Assembly (NCBI RefSeq): GCF_002095485.1
Contig: NZ_MLFS01000044.1
Span: 1 to 42,952, forward strand
Length of the DNA: 42,952 nt
Reading direction: 5' to 3'
Origin: Pantoea wallisii
Lineage (GTDB): Bacteria > Pseudomonadota > Gammaproteobacteria > Enterobacterales > Enterobacteriaceae
This document shows positions 1-8,132 of this stretch, piece by piece; the first letter of the stretch is position 1, and every line of letters starts with the position of its first letter. The position numbers and the translations under genes were made by a program. Under the pieces are notes generated by a model that was not told the DNA's origin, made no database searches, and saw nothing but the letters and a program-made list of their open reading frames with translations.

Positions 1-117
1 GGCCTGGGCGCCACCGGTGCCGGTATTCACGCCCGCCATGAACACATCATCATGGCCGATATTGTGGATCGTACGGCTTTACTGGCCGGCATCATTGCCG
101 GAGGAGAGACGCCATGA
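1..117 (+). CDS. M20-family metallopeptidase/deacylase, C-terminal 38 residues (5' end outside window)
   Basis: Frame 1 is open from the first base and stops with TGA at 115-117. The visible end reads GLGATGAGIHARHEHI, which resembles the C-terminal region of M20 (carboxypeptidase G2-like) peptidases, where a His near this position is a zinc ligand. The stop overlaps the start of the following carrier gene as ATGA, so the two are probably translationally coupled. A peptidase or deacylase beside a YfcC-type carrier suggests import and hydrolysis of an amino-acid or peptide conjugate, but this is inference. Only a short piece is visible, so the subfamily cannot be assigned. Confidence 0.6.
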   Translation, partial: GLGATGAGIHARHEHIIMADIVDRTALLAGIIAGGETP

Positions 118-1511
118 CGCATTTGCATACTGAACAAGCCGCATCGCCGGCTGCGGCGTCAGATAAGGGACAGAGCCCCTATCTGTTACTGTTTATTATT
201 CTGGTGCTGTCAGCGGTGGCGACCTGGCTGATCCCGGCCGGTGTCTACGACTATGAAACGCGGGAAGGCATTAAGTTTGCGGTCAAAGGCAGCCTGCACG
301 CCGTGGCACAAAGCGGCGTCTATCCGCTGGAGATCTTTATGGCGATCGTCCAGGGTATGGTGAAGCAGGCGCCGATTATCTTTCTGATTCTGTTTACCGG
401 CGGCGTGCTGGCGGTGATTGAGAGAACCGGCGCTATTGCGACCGCGCTCAATTCACTGTCACGCAGCACACGTCTAAGCGATGCGCGCATCGTGATTATC
501 TTTGCGGTGATTTTCGCCCTGCTGGGTACCACAGGCGTGGTGGTGAATGCGGTGGTCGCCTTTGTGCCTATCGGTCTGCTGGTGGCACGCTCCATGGGCC
601 TGTCACCGATGCTGGGTGCGGCACTGGTCTATCTGACCTGCGCGGCTGGCTTCAACGTGGCGATCCTTAATCCGGCGACTACCGGCCTGACGCAGCATCT
701 GGCGCAGCTGCCGCTGTTCTCAGGCATGCTGTTACGCGGGCTCACCTGCCTGCTGTTTGTGCTCACTGCTGTTATCTATCTGATTTGGTCGATTCGCCGC
801 ACGCGCCAGCAGGGTATGCTGCGGCCGTCGCAGCCACCGGAGGAGAGCGACACGCTGCAGGTGACCGGCCGCCACACGTTGATTCTGGGCACTACGGCGC
901 TGGCGTTAGTGCTGTTTATCGCCGGCACGGTGAAATTCCACTGGGGCACCAATGAGATGTCAGCGATGTTTATTCTGCTGACCATAATCGTTGGGCTGCT
1001 GGGCCGTATTTCCGGCTCGGAGATCGCCAACACCTTTCTTGCCGGCTGTGCAAAGCTGGTTAAAGGCGCGTTTATCGTCGGTATGGCGGCAGCTATCTCA
1101 CTGGTGCTGCAGCAGGGCAACGTGCTGGACCCGATTGTCGGTTTCCTCTCCGACCTGCTGGCACCCGTGCCGACGCACGCCGCCACCATTGGTATGTTTA
1201 TCAGCGCGGCGCTGATTCACTTTGGCATCTCCTCGGGCTCGGGTGAATCGGCACTGCTGATTCCCATCTTCTCCCCGCTGGGCGATAACCTTGGGCTAAC
1301 GCGGCAGGTCATGGTACAGGCGGTCTTGCTGGGAGAAGGCATCGTGAACTGCATGAGCCCAACCTCCGGCGTGCTGATGGCCGTGCTGGCCACCGCAGGT
1401 GTACCTTACGGTAAGTGGCTGCGCTTTGTGGCACCGGTTATTGCCATCTGGTTTGTCATCTGCGTGGTCATGTTGCTGATTGGCGTGGCGATCAAGTGGG
1501 GTCCGTTCTGA
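114..1511 (+). CDS. YfcC-family membrane carrier
   Basis: This 465-residue protein is almost entirely hydrophobic segments, consistent with roughly twelve membrane spans. It has a polar N-terminus and a cytoplasmic loop near residues 225-250. Motifs such as WLIPAGVYDYE near the N-terminus and the HFGISSGSGESALL and NCMSPTSGVL blocks in the second half fit the YfcC family of the C4-dicarboxylate/AbgT-like ion-transporter group. Members are variously annotated as basic amino acid or dicarboxylate carriers, and the substrate is not established. The start overlaps the stop of the upstream M20 peptidase (ATGA), indicating an operon. The gene may carry the substrate or product of that peptidase. 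Full length, no lesions seen. Confidence 0.8.
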   Translation: MTHLHTEQAASPAAASDKGQSPYLLLFIILVLSAVATWLIPAGVYDYETREGIKFAVKGSLHAVAQSGVYPLEIFMAIVQGMVKQAPIIFLILFTGGVLAVIERTGAIATALNSLSRSTRLSDARIVIIFAVIFALLGTTGVVVNAVVAFVPIGLLVARSMGLSPMLGAALVYLTCAAGFNVAILNPATTGLTQHLAQLPLFSGMLLRGLTCLLFVLTAVIYLIWSIRRTRQQGMLRPSQPPEESDTLQVTGRHTLILGTTALALVLFIAGTVKFHWGTNEMSAMFILLTIIVGLLGRISGSEIANTFLAGCAKLVKGAFIVGMAAAISLVLQQGNVLDPIVGFLSDLLAPVPTHAATIGMFISAALIHFGISSGSGESALLIPIFSPLGDNLGLTRQVMVQAVLLGEGIVNCMSPTSGVLMAVLATAGVPYGKWLRFVAPVIAIWFVICVVMLLIGVAIKWGPF

Positions 1512-1654
1512 ATGACGCTGCCAGGCGCCACTTGCTCAGCAGCACAGCGACACTTTTATGCTCTGTAACACAAAGCAGATTGCGGGAAGTCGGCGACTCT
1601 GGCACTTTTTCAGCGCCACATTTTGCGGGTAAAAGCCTGATTAATGAGTGCAAT

Positions 1655-1675
1655 TCACCGGTTAACTCCCGGTGA
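1655..1675. repeat. 7-bp inverted repeat between the carrier and thioesterase genes
   Basis: TCACCGG at 1655-1661 pairs with CCGGTGA at 1669-1675 across a 7-base loop. There is no T run after it on the plus strand, so it is not a canonical intrinsic terminator. It sits about 50 bases before the thioesterase start and could be a weak terminator or leader hairpin. Confidence 0.35.
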
Positions 1676-1721
1676 GTGGCGCTCTGCCTCTTTCGCATAC
1701 CAATGAAAACAGGAACCAGAA

Positions 1722-2108
1722 ATGTTCTCAAAGCATTACGATGTTGATGATAGCCACATTGATTTTCAGGGCGTCGTGGACGGGCTTTACTATCCGTTCT
1801 ATATGGAGTGGACGCGCCACGCTTACATGCGCGAAGCCCTGGGTATTGATATCGAAGAGGAGTTTAAGCAGGGCAAAATCTATATGGTGCTGGAGTACAG
1901 CCTGCGCTTCCGTAAGAGCCTGGTGAAAGGCGATAACGTTGAAGTGACCTGTGTGCTGGAGAGAAACGAGAAGCGCAACCGCGTCAACTTCGTGCAGCAG
2001 ATTAAAGTGGAAGGCGTGGTCTACGCTGAAGCCACTTTCGTCGCCACCTGCCTGGCAAACGGCCGTCCCTCGATGCCGGAAGCGGTCTCACGCGCGCTTG
2101 AGCTCTGA
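1722..2108 (+). CDS. Acyl-CoA thioesterase, 4HBT/hotdog fold
   Basis: The 128-residue length and the opening pattern fit 4-hydroxybenzoyl-CoA thioesterase-type hotdog proteins: a DVDDSHIDFQGVVDGLYYPF stretch, an aromatic-rich helix ending MEWTRHAY, then a beta-rich C-terminal half. The first Asp residues and the G-V-V-D-G turn lie where the family usually has D-x-x-G-H-V-N-N, so the common His is replaced here. The enzyme would hydrolyse an acyl-CoA thioester in the cytoplasm, and the acyl group cannot be inferred. An AGGAACCAG ribosome site precedes the ATG. The upstream carrier ends about 210 bases away, so it is probably transcribed separately. Confidence 0.8.
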   Translation: MFSKHYDVDDSHIDFQGVVDGLYYPFYMEWTRHAYMREALGIDIEEEFKQGKIYMVLEYSLRFRKSLVKGDNVEVTCVLERNEKRNRVNFVQQIKVEGVVYAEATFVATCLANGRPSMPEAVSRALEL

Positions 2109-2148
2109 AGAGACGGTAGCCGGAAGAACTCTCCGGCTACGTTACCGA

Positions 2149-3207
2149 TCAGGCGCTTTGCCACTCGTTGATTAACGTGGCGACCAGTTCAGCGGCTGGC
2201 AACTCCCGCGCCAGCGCCGCGCCCTGACCTGCCCACTGCGCGCCAAAGCCCGGCTCCCCCTGTAAGTCTGCCGCAGCGGCAAGGGCTTTGCCCAGTGAAT
2301 AGGTGAGTGGATAAGAGGGAATCTCCTCTGCGCGGATACCCTGACTGAAGGCACAGAAAGCGTTGCGCAGGCAGCGCGCCTGGCGCCCTGAGATGGCAGC
2401 GGTCATTTCCGTGCCGCTGCGATCGGCCTGTTTCAATGCCGTACGGTATGCGGCACCGGCGGCCGACTCCGGGCAGAGTATAAACGCGGTACCAAGCTGC
2501 ACCGCGCCGGCGCCCAGCTTTAACATGGCCGCCATGCCGCGGCCATCCATAACGCCGCCAGCGGCAACAATCGGTATGCGGCTCTGCTGGCGAATAGCCT
2601 GCACCAGCGCAAAGGTCGACAGCTGCTGATCGATCTCTCCGGGATCAAACTGCCCGCGGTGTCCGCCCGCCTCATAACCCTGTGCAACCACCACGTCGAT
2701 ACCGCGACGCGCAATCTCTGCCGCCTCCTGCGGGCTGGTCGCGCTGGCTAAAGTGACAATGTCACAGCTTTTTAACCGTTCAATGACGGCCGCATCCGGC
2801 AGGCCAAAATGAAAACTCACCACCGCCGGACGCGCCTGTTCAAGCACCTCCAGCATCGCCGCATTGTGCAGGAAGGTCTGATAGATTTCGGTTAGCTGCC
2901 GGGGTAGCTCAGCACCATACTGCGCGAAAAGGCCGCTAAAACGCGCGATCCACGCAGCTTCTGTCCCAGCGTTGCGTACCGCTGGCGCATGACAAAAAAC
3001 GTTAACGTTAAACGGTTTGCGGGTCAGCAGCTGCGTCTTTGCGATCATCTCTGCTGCCTGCTCAGGGGTTGCCGCGCCAACGCTTATTGAACCGAGCGCG
3101 CCGGCATTGCTCACTGCTGCTGCCAGTTGCGGGGTCGATACACCCGCCATCGGGGCCTGGATCAGGGGCCAGTCTATGTTAAGGGTTTGACACAAAGTGG
3201 AGGCCAT
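2149..3207 (-). CDS. Nitronate monooxygenase (2-nitropropane dioxygenase family)
   Basis: The 352-residue TIM-barrel flavoprotein starts with the characteristic PLIQAPMAGVSTPQLAAAVS block. It contains QGYEAGGHRG near residue 180, which carries the conserved catalytic His, and the FMN phosphate-binding IPIVAAGGVMDGRG motif followed by GAGAVQLGTAFIL. The family oxidises alkyl nitronates such as propionate-3-nitronate, using FMN and O2, in the cytoplasm. It lies downstream of the MFS gene on the same strand but is separated by 120 bases that include a hairpin, so it may have its own promoter. Full length and intact. Confidence 0.9.
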   Translation of the reverse strand: MASTLCQTLNIDWPLIQAPMAGVSTPQLAAAVSNAGALGSISVGAATPEQAAEMIAKTQLLTRKPFNVNVFCHAPAVRNAGTEAAWIARFSGLFAQYGAELPRQLTEIYQTFLHNAAMLEVLEQARPAVVSFHFGLPDAAVIERLKSCDIVTLASATSPQEAAEIARRGIDVVVAQGYEAGGHRGQFDPGEIDQQLSTFALVQAIRQQSRIPIVAAGGVMDGRGMAAMLKLGAGAVQLGTAFILCPESAAGAAYRTALKQADRSGTEMTAAISGRQARCLRNAFCAFSQGIRAEEIPSYPLTYSLGKALAAAADLQGEPGFGAQWAGQGAALARELPAAELVATLINEWQSA

Positions 3208-3291
3208 TATCGTTATCCGCGTCGTAAATCACCGGGGCTATTACAGCGCATACAACTTAAAATTAACATACATTTTACATGCAATTTTATT

Positions 3292-3320
3292 GGCGATAGG
3301 CTGGCTGGCAACCCATCGCC
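3292..3320 (-). terminator. Possible terminator hairpin after the MFS gene
   Basis: GGCGATAGG (3292-3300) pairs with CCCATCGCC (3312-3320) with one mismatch across an 11-base loop, just past the stop codon of the minus-strand transporter. The bases after the hairpin on the minus strand are AT-rich but lack a clean T run, so termination is uncertain. Confidence 0.4.
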
Positions 3321-3327
3321 TCCTCCG

Positions 3328-4731
3328 TCAGATACGATCGTTAATCGCGGAGCGTGGGCGCTCTGACTGAATCGTGTCGCGATAACGCGCATACGCCTGC
3401 GGATCGGTGCTGAGCGATGCCGCATCATCCAGATTAAGATCTTTAGTCTCCGGAGCCATCAGCCATGAAACCACCAGTCCTGTCAGCGTAATGCCCGCTG
3501 CAATATACATGGTGCTGGCAATGCCAAGGTTTTGCAGCGAGAGCGGAATCAGCCAGGTGCCTGCCGCTGCACCGATACGTGAAAGCGAGGCGCTGAATCC
3601 AACCGCTCCGGCGCGTATCTCAGTAGGAAAAATTTCGTTGGGATAAACGAACTGCAATACCTGCGCCCCACCGATGCATACCGCATAAGCGCCAAACAGC
3701 GCCAGGATCAGCAGTGACGGTCCATTATTCATCCAGCCCAACAGCAGCAGCGCCAGCGCTGACCACAGGAAGCTGCGAATCAGCAGCTTACGTCGTCCCA
3801 GCGTATTTACCCTGCGCATTGCCAGTACACAGCCCACCACAAACAGCAGCGTGATCGCAATCGAACCATACGATGCCCACTCTCCGCTCAGGTGCAGTGC
3901 GTCCAGTACGCGCGGGGCAAACGCATATACCGCGAACACTGGCGTAACTGAACAGGTCCAGAAAATAGAGACGAAGGCCATACGCTTCCCGTAGCCAGCG
4001 TGCAGCAGATCGCGGATTTTAAGCTTTCTGCCGTCACGATTCTCCGGCAGATTGGCCAGGCTAAAACGTGGCCCGTAGACGCGGCGGATAACCGCTTCAG
4101 CTTCACTATGCCGGCCTTTGCTCATCAGCCAGCGAGGCGACTCCGGCGTGCCAAGACGGATAATAAACAGCAGCGCGCCAATCACCGCCGTGCTGGCAAG
4201 CGTCCAGCGCCAGCCATTTTCGCCACCAACGTGCAGCAGCGATTCAGCGACAATAAAGGCTGCCGCCGCACCGGCAAACCACATGACATTAAGGGATGCC
4301 AGACAAGGACCACGCTGCTTCTTCGGTAAAAACTCCACCAGAAAGGCCGTCGCCACCGGATATTCAATACCCACAGCGATGCCAATCATAAAACGCAGCG
4401 CGAATAGCTGCTCCCCGCTCTGCACCCAAAATTGCGCCACGGAAAATGCCACGAACATCACCGGCCCGACAAAATAGAGCAGACGACGTCCTAATTTATC
4501 TGTTAGCGCACCGCCAATAAAACCGCCGACAAAAATGCCCACCAGCGCCGAGGCAGCAATCAAGCCCTGCCAGAATGCATCCAGACCCAATTGAGGTGAG
4601 AGCGTGGCAAGCGCCACACCGATAATACTCAGCACATAACCGTCAACAAAAAGACCGCCGACCGAACGCACGGTAAGTATTTTATGAAAACGATTAAACG
4701 GTACATCTTCGATTGAGATCGTTGTGGACAT
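3328..4731 (-). CDS. MFS transporter, sugar-porter-like
   Basis: This 467-residue protein has the twelve-span pattern of the major facilitator superfamily. The loop after span 2 reads GGALTDKLGRR, the classic MFS signature, and RFMIGIAVGIEYPVA lies in span 4. The loop before the second half has PESPRWLMSKGR, typical of sugar-porter and aromatic-acid/SV2-like carriers. The substrate is unknown. A GGAGG ribosome site lies about ten bases before ATG 4731. No obvious pathway partner is adjacent apart from the nitronate monooxygenase downstream. Intact. Confidence 0.85.
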   Translation of the reverse strand: MSTTISIEDVPFNRFHKILTVRSVGGLFVDGYVLSIIGVALATLSPQLGLDAFWQGLIAASALVGIFVGGFIGGALTDKLGRRLLYFVGPVMFVAFSVAQFWVQSGEQLFALRFMIGIAVGIEYPVATAFLVEFLPKKQRGPCLASLNVMWFAGAAAAFIVAESLLHVGGENGWRWTLASTAVIGALLFIIRLGTPESPRWLMSKGRHSEAEAVIRRVYGPRFSLANLPENRDGRKLKIRDLLHAGYGKRMAFVSIFWTCSVTPVFAVYAFAPRVLDALHLSGEWASYGSIAITLLFVVGCVLAMRRVNTLGRRKLLIRSFLWSALALLLLGWMNNGPSLLILALFGAYAVCIGGAQVLQFVYPNEIFPTEIRAGAVGFSASLSRIGAAAGTWLIPLSLQNLGIASTMYIAAGITLTGLVVSWLMAPETKDLNLDDAASLSTDPQAYARYRDTIQSERPRSAINDRI

Positions 4732-5485
4732 ATTCTTTTAGCCTCCGGCAATTAACGTGCGGGTAGTTAAGCGCACAGCCACGCCCCTGCGGAAGAGTAC
4801 GCAGTATACAGACTGTTTGATATTTCCGCTTTGCGATAAAGCGTACCCGACACGTTAAATATAATTATTGAGAATAGCGTGTAAGAATGATGTTAAGGAC
4901 AAACAACAGAAGGGCTCATTGAGCCCTGATAATCTAATAATGGAAATTTCTCTTCTCTGCTTTATGGGTATTGGGAGCACTGATGAGCCGCCAGCATGCC
5001 TGTATAATTCGCATCAGCGTCTTGCCCGGTTTAATATAAGATGTTTCAATAATGCCATTGCTTACTGCGCAGAATATCACATCAATCTTTCTGACTTTCC
5101 CTTTAGCGCGGTGCCTGCCATACGCTTTATGGGGAATGCCCGTGCGCGCTATCAGATTACAGGTTGCACCTTTCATTTTCAGCCTCACAACATTTCCGTG
5201 AATTCGTAAGGAAATAATTGCACTGCTTCTAACAATTGGTCAACATACACGCCGGGCGAAAATAATATAAAAAAGCACTATCCTGTAAGATTAGCCACAG
5301 CCCGCCAGGCAATATCCAGTAAAAACAGGCTTTTGCCTTATTAACATTTCATTCATATCCTTTTCTTATTTTTGTGAAACAGCGCTAACTTATCTGAATG
5401 CAACAGGCGTTAATTAAGAGAGCGTAGCAGGTAAAGAAAAAGCATGCATTATTGCATGACATTTTATAATGCGATATTCAGGTCA
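4732..5485. other. Intergenic stretch without a recognisable gene
   Basis: This roughly 750-base, AT-richer stretch separates the MFS promoter side from the end of the GlxA-type regulator. Short overlapping open frames exist on both strands around 4870-5210, but their translations do not resemble any family I know. One perfect palindrome, AGGGCTCA-T-TGAGCCCT at 4911-4927, is visible and has no T run beside it. The stretch may hold the MFS promoter and decayed sequence. Confidence 0.4.
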
Positions 5486-5516
5486 CAAAAAAATCACCGC
5501 AACTCAGGCGGTGATT
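5486..5516 (-). terminator. Intrinsic terminator of the sox-purU-regulator operon
   Basis: ATCACCGC (5493-5500) and GCGGTGAT (5508-5515) form a perfect 8-bp stem with a 7-base loop. On the minus strand the stem is followed directly by a run of seven T (5487-5493 on the complement). It lies six bases past the stop of the GlxA-type regulator and is the clearest terminator of this operon. Confidence 0.85.
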
Positions 5517-5521
5517 AATTA

Positions 5522-6565
5522 TCAAATCTTTTCTGGCGTAATTAATCGCCCAACATCACGTCGTCGCTTACGATAATCAGCAGGCGTTTCACCGTACTGT
5601 TTACGAAACCAGGTAATTAAATGGGACGCATCGGAAAAGCCGCACGATTTTGCCACGCTATTAATACTGAGGTTACTGCCGGTCATTAATTTTCGCGCAT
5701 GTTCCAGCCGCAGCTTTCGCCAGTGCACCGCAGCGGTATCACCGGTGCTGAGTAAAAAAGCCTGATTAAGCTGCCTCAGCGTAATCTGCAGCGATTCGGT
5801 CATAATATGCAGCGGTTCCGGTTCCGCCAGGTGCTGCAGCATATAGGCAATTGTGCGCTGTACCAGTTGGTCGTCATAGGTTTTCAGCGCCGGCTGACGC
5901 GCGATGGTACCGGGCGAAGCGCGCCGCTTTGGCTCATCCATTAGCAGATACTTATGTACTTTCCTGGTTCGTAACTCACCGCAGTGTTGCTGAATGATGT
6001 CCAGCGCCAGATCGCGGGCGGTGCCTACCGGACAGGAGATGATGCCGCCATCGCTGATATATGTCTGATCGATCACCGGCGTAACCTGAGGAAAGCGCTG
6101 ACGAAACTCATCGCGCGTAGTGAAGTGGATCGCGCACTTTTTACCGTTGAGCAAACCCGCTTTTGCCGCCATAAAGGTGGCGCTGCAGAGCGTAATGATC
6201 GGAGTACGCTGCTGCTGTAGCGTTACCATTTCGCGCAGCAGTGAATCCGCCGGATGACGCGTCTCATCCAGCAAGCCTCCGGCAAAGACCACATAGTCCC
6301 AGTTAGCATAAAGATCGAACCGGGTTGTCGGCGTGATGCACATGCCACAGCTTGACGTCACCGGCTGGTTATCACAGCTCATCCACTCCCACTGGCAGAA
6401 GATCTGTCGGCTGAGAAACGACACATCTGCGGCAAAGCGGATCGGTTCGATCAGCTCCGCCACACAGTGCAAAGTAAAGTTGTTCATCAGTACGAAGCCG
6501 ATGCGGATATCCGGACGCAGCGGCGGCGCAGGAAGTGCAGGATCGATGTTTGGGTAATTATCCAT
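5522..6565 (-). CDS. GlxA-family transcriptional regulator (DJ-1/PfpI plus AraC HTH), last gene of the sox operon
   Basis: The N-terminal 190 or so residues form a DJ-1/PfpI-like glutaminase fold (IRIGFVLMNNFTLHCVAEL opening, VVFAGGLLDE, and ITLCSATFMAAKAG at the nucleophile elbow). The C-terminal part is an AraC/XylS helix-turn-helix pair ending in SVAKSCGFSDASHLITWFRK. GlxA-type regulators respond to small amino-acid-like ligands, and GbdR and ArgR of Pseudomonas belong to this architecture. ATG 6565 has AAGG ten bases upstream; an in-frame GTG at 6571 is an alternative. It begins only 12 bases after the purU stop, so it is probably co-transcribed with the sarcosine genes and may sense one of their substrates. 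Confidence 0.8.
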   Translation of the reverse strand: MDNYPNIDPALPAPPLRPDIRIGFVLMNNFTLHCVAELIEPIRFAADVSFLSRQIFCQWEWMSCDNQPVTSSCGMCITPTTRFDLYANWDYVVFAGGLLDETRHPADSLLREMVTLQQQRTPIITLCSATFMAAKAGLLNGKKCAIHFTTRDEFRQRFPQVTPVIDQTYISDGGIISCPVGTARDLALDIIQQHCGELRTRKVHKYLLMDEPKRRASPGTIARQPALKTYDDQLVQRTIAYMLQHLAEPEPLHIMTESLQITLRQLNQAFLLSTGDTAAVHWRKLRLEHARKLMTGSNLSINSVAKSCGFSDASHLITWFRKQYGETPADYRKRRRDVGRLITPEKI

Positions 6566-6577
6566 ACGCACTGCACC

Positions 6578-7443
6578 TTAGCGGGAGAACACCACGGTGC
6601 GGTTGTTGTATAAAAAGACCCTCCGCTCGGCATAGCAGGATACCGCGTGCGCCAGCGTCAGGCGCTCAATATCACGCCCCTTGTCCACCAAATCATCGGC
6701 GTAATCAGAGTGGCTTACCACCTCCACTTTCTGACTGATAATGGGTCCTTCATCGAGATCTTCATTAATAAAGTGTGCCGTCGCCCCGACCAGTTTAACC
6801 CCTTTGTCGTAAGCCTGATGATAGGGTTTGGCCCCTTTAAATCCGGGCAGCAGCGAGTGATGAATATTGATGGCACGTCCGGCCAGTTTTTGACACATAT
6901 CAGCCGACATCACCTGCATGTAGCGGGCCAGTATCACCAGCTCCGCCCCGGTCTGCTGTACAACCTGCCAAATCTGCGCTTCCTGCCGGGCACGATTCTC
7001 CTCTGCCACCGGGAAATAGTGATAAGGCAAACCGTGCCACGTGACGATCGGCTCCAGCAGAGGATGGTTGGAGATAACCGCTTTAATATCAATGGCCAGC
7101 TTGCCGGCACGATGACGATACAGCAGATCATTCAGGCAGTGATCGGTTTTTGAAACCATGATCACAACCGGTACCTTGTATCCCGGCTCGGTTAAGTCGA
7201 AGGTCATATCGAACTCAGCGGCCCGCGTACCGAATGCATCGCGAAACGCTCCTGCATCAAATCCCGCCCGCTGTGGCTGGAACTCGGTGCGGATAAAAAA
7301 GCGTCTGGCACACTTATCATCGAGGTATGCTGCTCATTGATATAGCAGCACTGCTCCTTAAGAAAACGCGTCACAACATCTACGCTGCCCAGCTTGCTCG
7401 GGCACTGCGCGGTGATAATCCAGTTGGTATTGTTACGACTCAT
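6578..7443 (-). pseudogene. purU: Formyltetrahydrofolate deformylase, broken by a one-base deletion
   Basis: PurU hydrolyses 10-formyl-THF to formate and THF. The N-terminal ACT-like part (NWIITAQCPSKLGSVDVVTR, starting at ATG 7443 with AGGA nine bases upstream) is in one frame and runs out of frame after EQHT. The rest continues in the next frame from DKCARRFFIRTEF through MTFDLTEPGYKVP to VVFSR. Restoring one T in ACCTTCGATGAT (at 7323/7324) gives an uninterrupted 288-residue protein, the usual length. Catalytic-domain motifs including SLLPGFKGAKPYHQAYDKG are intact. In sarcosine catabolism it recycles the folate charged by the oxidase. Either a real pseudogene or a sequence error. Confidence 0.85.
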
Positions 7444-7456
7444 AGCCAGCATCCTG

Positions 7457-7478
7457 TAAAAGACCGCCGGAGCGGTCT
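7457..7478 (-). terminator. Terminator-like hairpin between soxG and purU
   Basis: AGACCGC (7461-7467) pairs with GCGGTCT (7472-7478) across a 4-base loop. On the minus strand it is followed by a short T run, then the purU ribosome site. It may attenuate transcription into purU and the downstream regulator. Confidence 0.55.
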
Positions 7479-7494
7479 GTGCCTGAATAAGGGA

Positions 7495-8132
7495 TTAACT
7501 CAATACGTCAATGCCGTACTCTGCGCCGGCATCCAGCAGCCAGCGGTAGCTGTAATCAGCGAAGCTGCGGCGAATCACCAGCTGCCAGCGTTGCGCATCC
7601 GGGCGGCGCAGGATCACTGACGCTTTGGCAAAGCACGTCATCACACCTTTGCCCGCTGGAAAGTTCTGCGGATGCACGTCATAAATCACCGATTTTTGCA
7701 GCAGATCGCGTACGTGCTCACCCTCCAGCTCCAGCAACGTTTGCCCGCCGCTGACGTTGACGATAGCAACATGCGCATCCTCCAGCGCAGCACGCAGGCG
7801 GTTCTCAACTTCGAACTCTTCACCCGGCGGCACAATCAGTAACCACTCATCCGGCGATAGCCACTGTGCGCTGTAATCGCCAGAGGCATCCTGCGTGATC
7901 GACAGAGGTTGCGCCGGCAGTGACAGACTCAGCACCGCACGCAGTGCACTGTCGAGCGCGATTGCCGCACCGCGCAGCGTCAGATGCCCCAGGCAGGGCC
8001 GCTCACGCAAGATAATGCCGGCTTTCCCCTCCACAACCGGCGCAGCGTCTGCTGATACGACCACACCAGCGGGGATTCCACCTGTACCCCGGCGGTGGGA
8101 TGGGTGTTAAACACAGCGAAAGACTCAGACAT
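7495..8132 (-). pseudogene. soxG: Sarcosine oxidase gamma subunit, broken by a one-base deletion
   Basis: The N-terminus MSESFAVFNTHPTAGVQVES, starting at ATG 8132, is typical of SoxG, but that frame soon becomes meaningless. From SADAAPVVEGKAGIILRERP the protein continues in the neighbouring frame to the stop at 7495. One inserted base near 8049-8057 joins the two into about 212 residues, the expected size. The start overlaps the end of soxA by eight bases (ATGTCTGA), so the genes are translationally coupled. The gamma subunit belongs to the four-subunit sarcosine oxidase and has an aminomethyltransferase-like fold. The downstream part contains QWLSPDEWLLIVP, common in this family. Confidence 0.8.

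Noticed and set aside
4868..5209. Overlapping open frames of 113 and 84 codons on opposite strands
   Set aside because: No recognisable family, no clear ribosome site, and they overlap each other; treated as non-coding.
6647..7153. A 168-codon plus-strand frame across purU
   Set aside because: Antisense shadow of the purU catalytic domain, which has clear conserved motifs.
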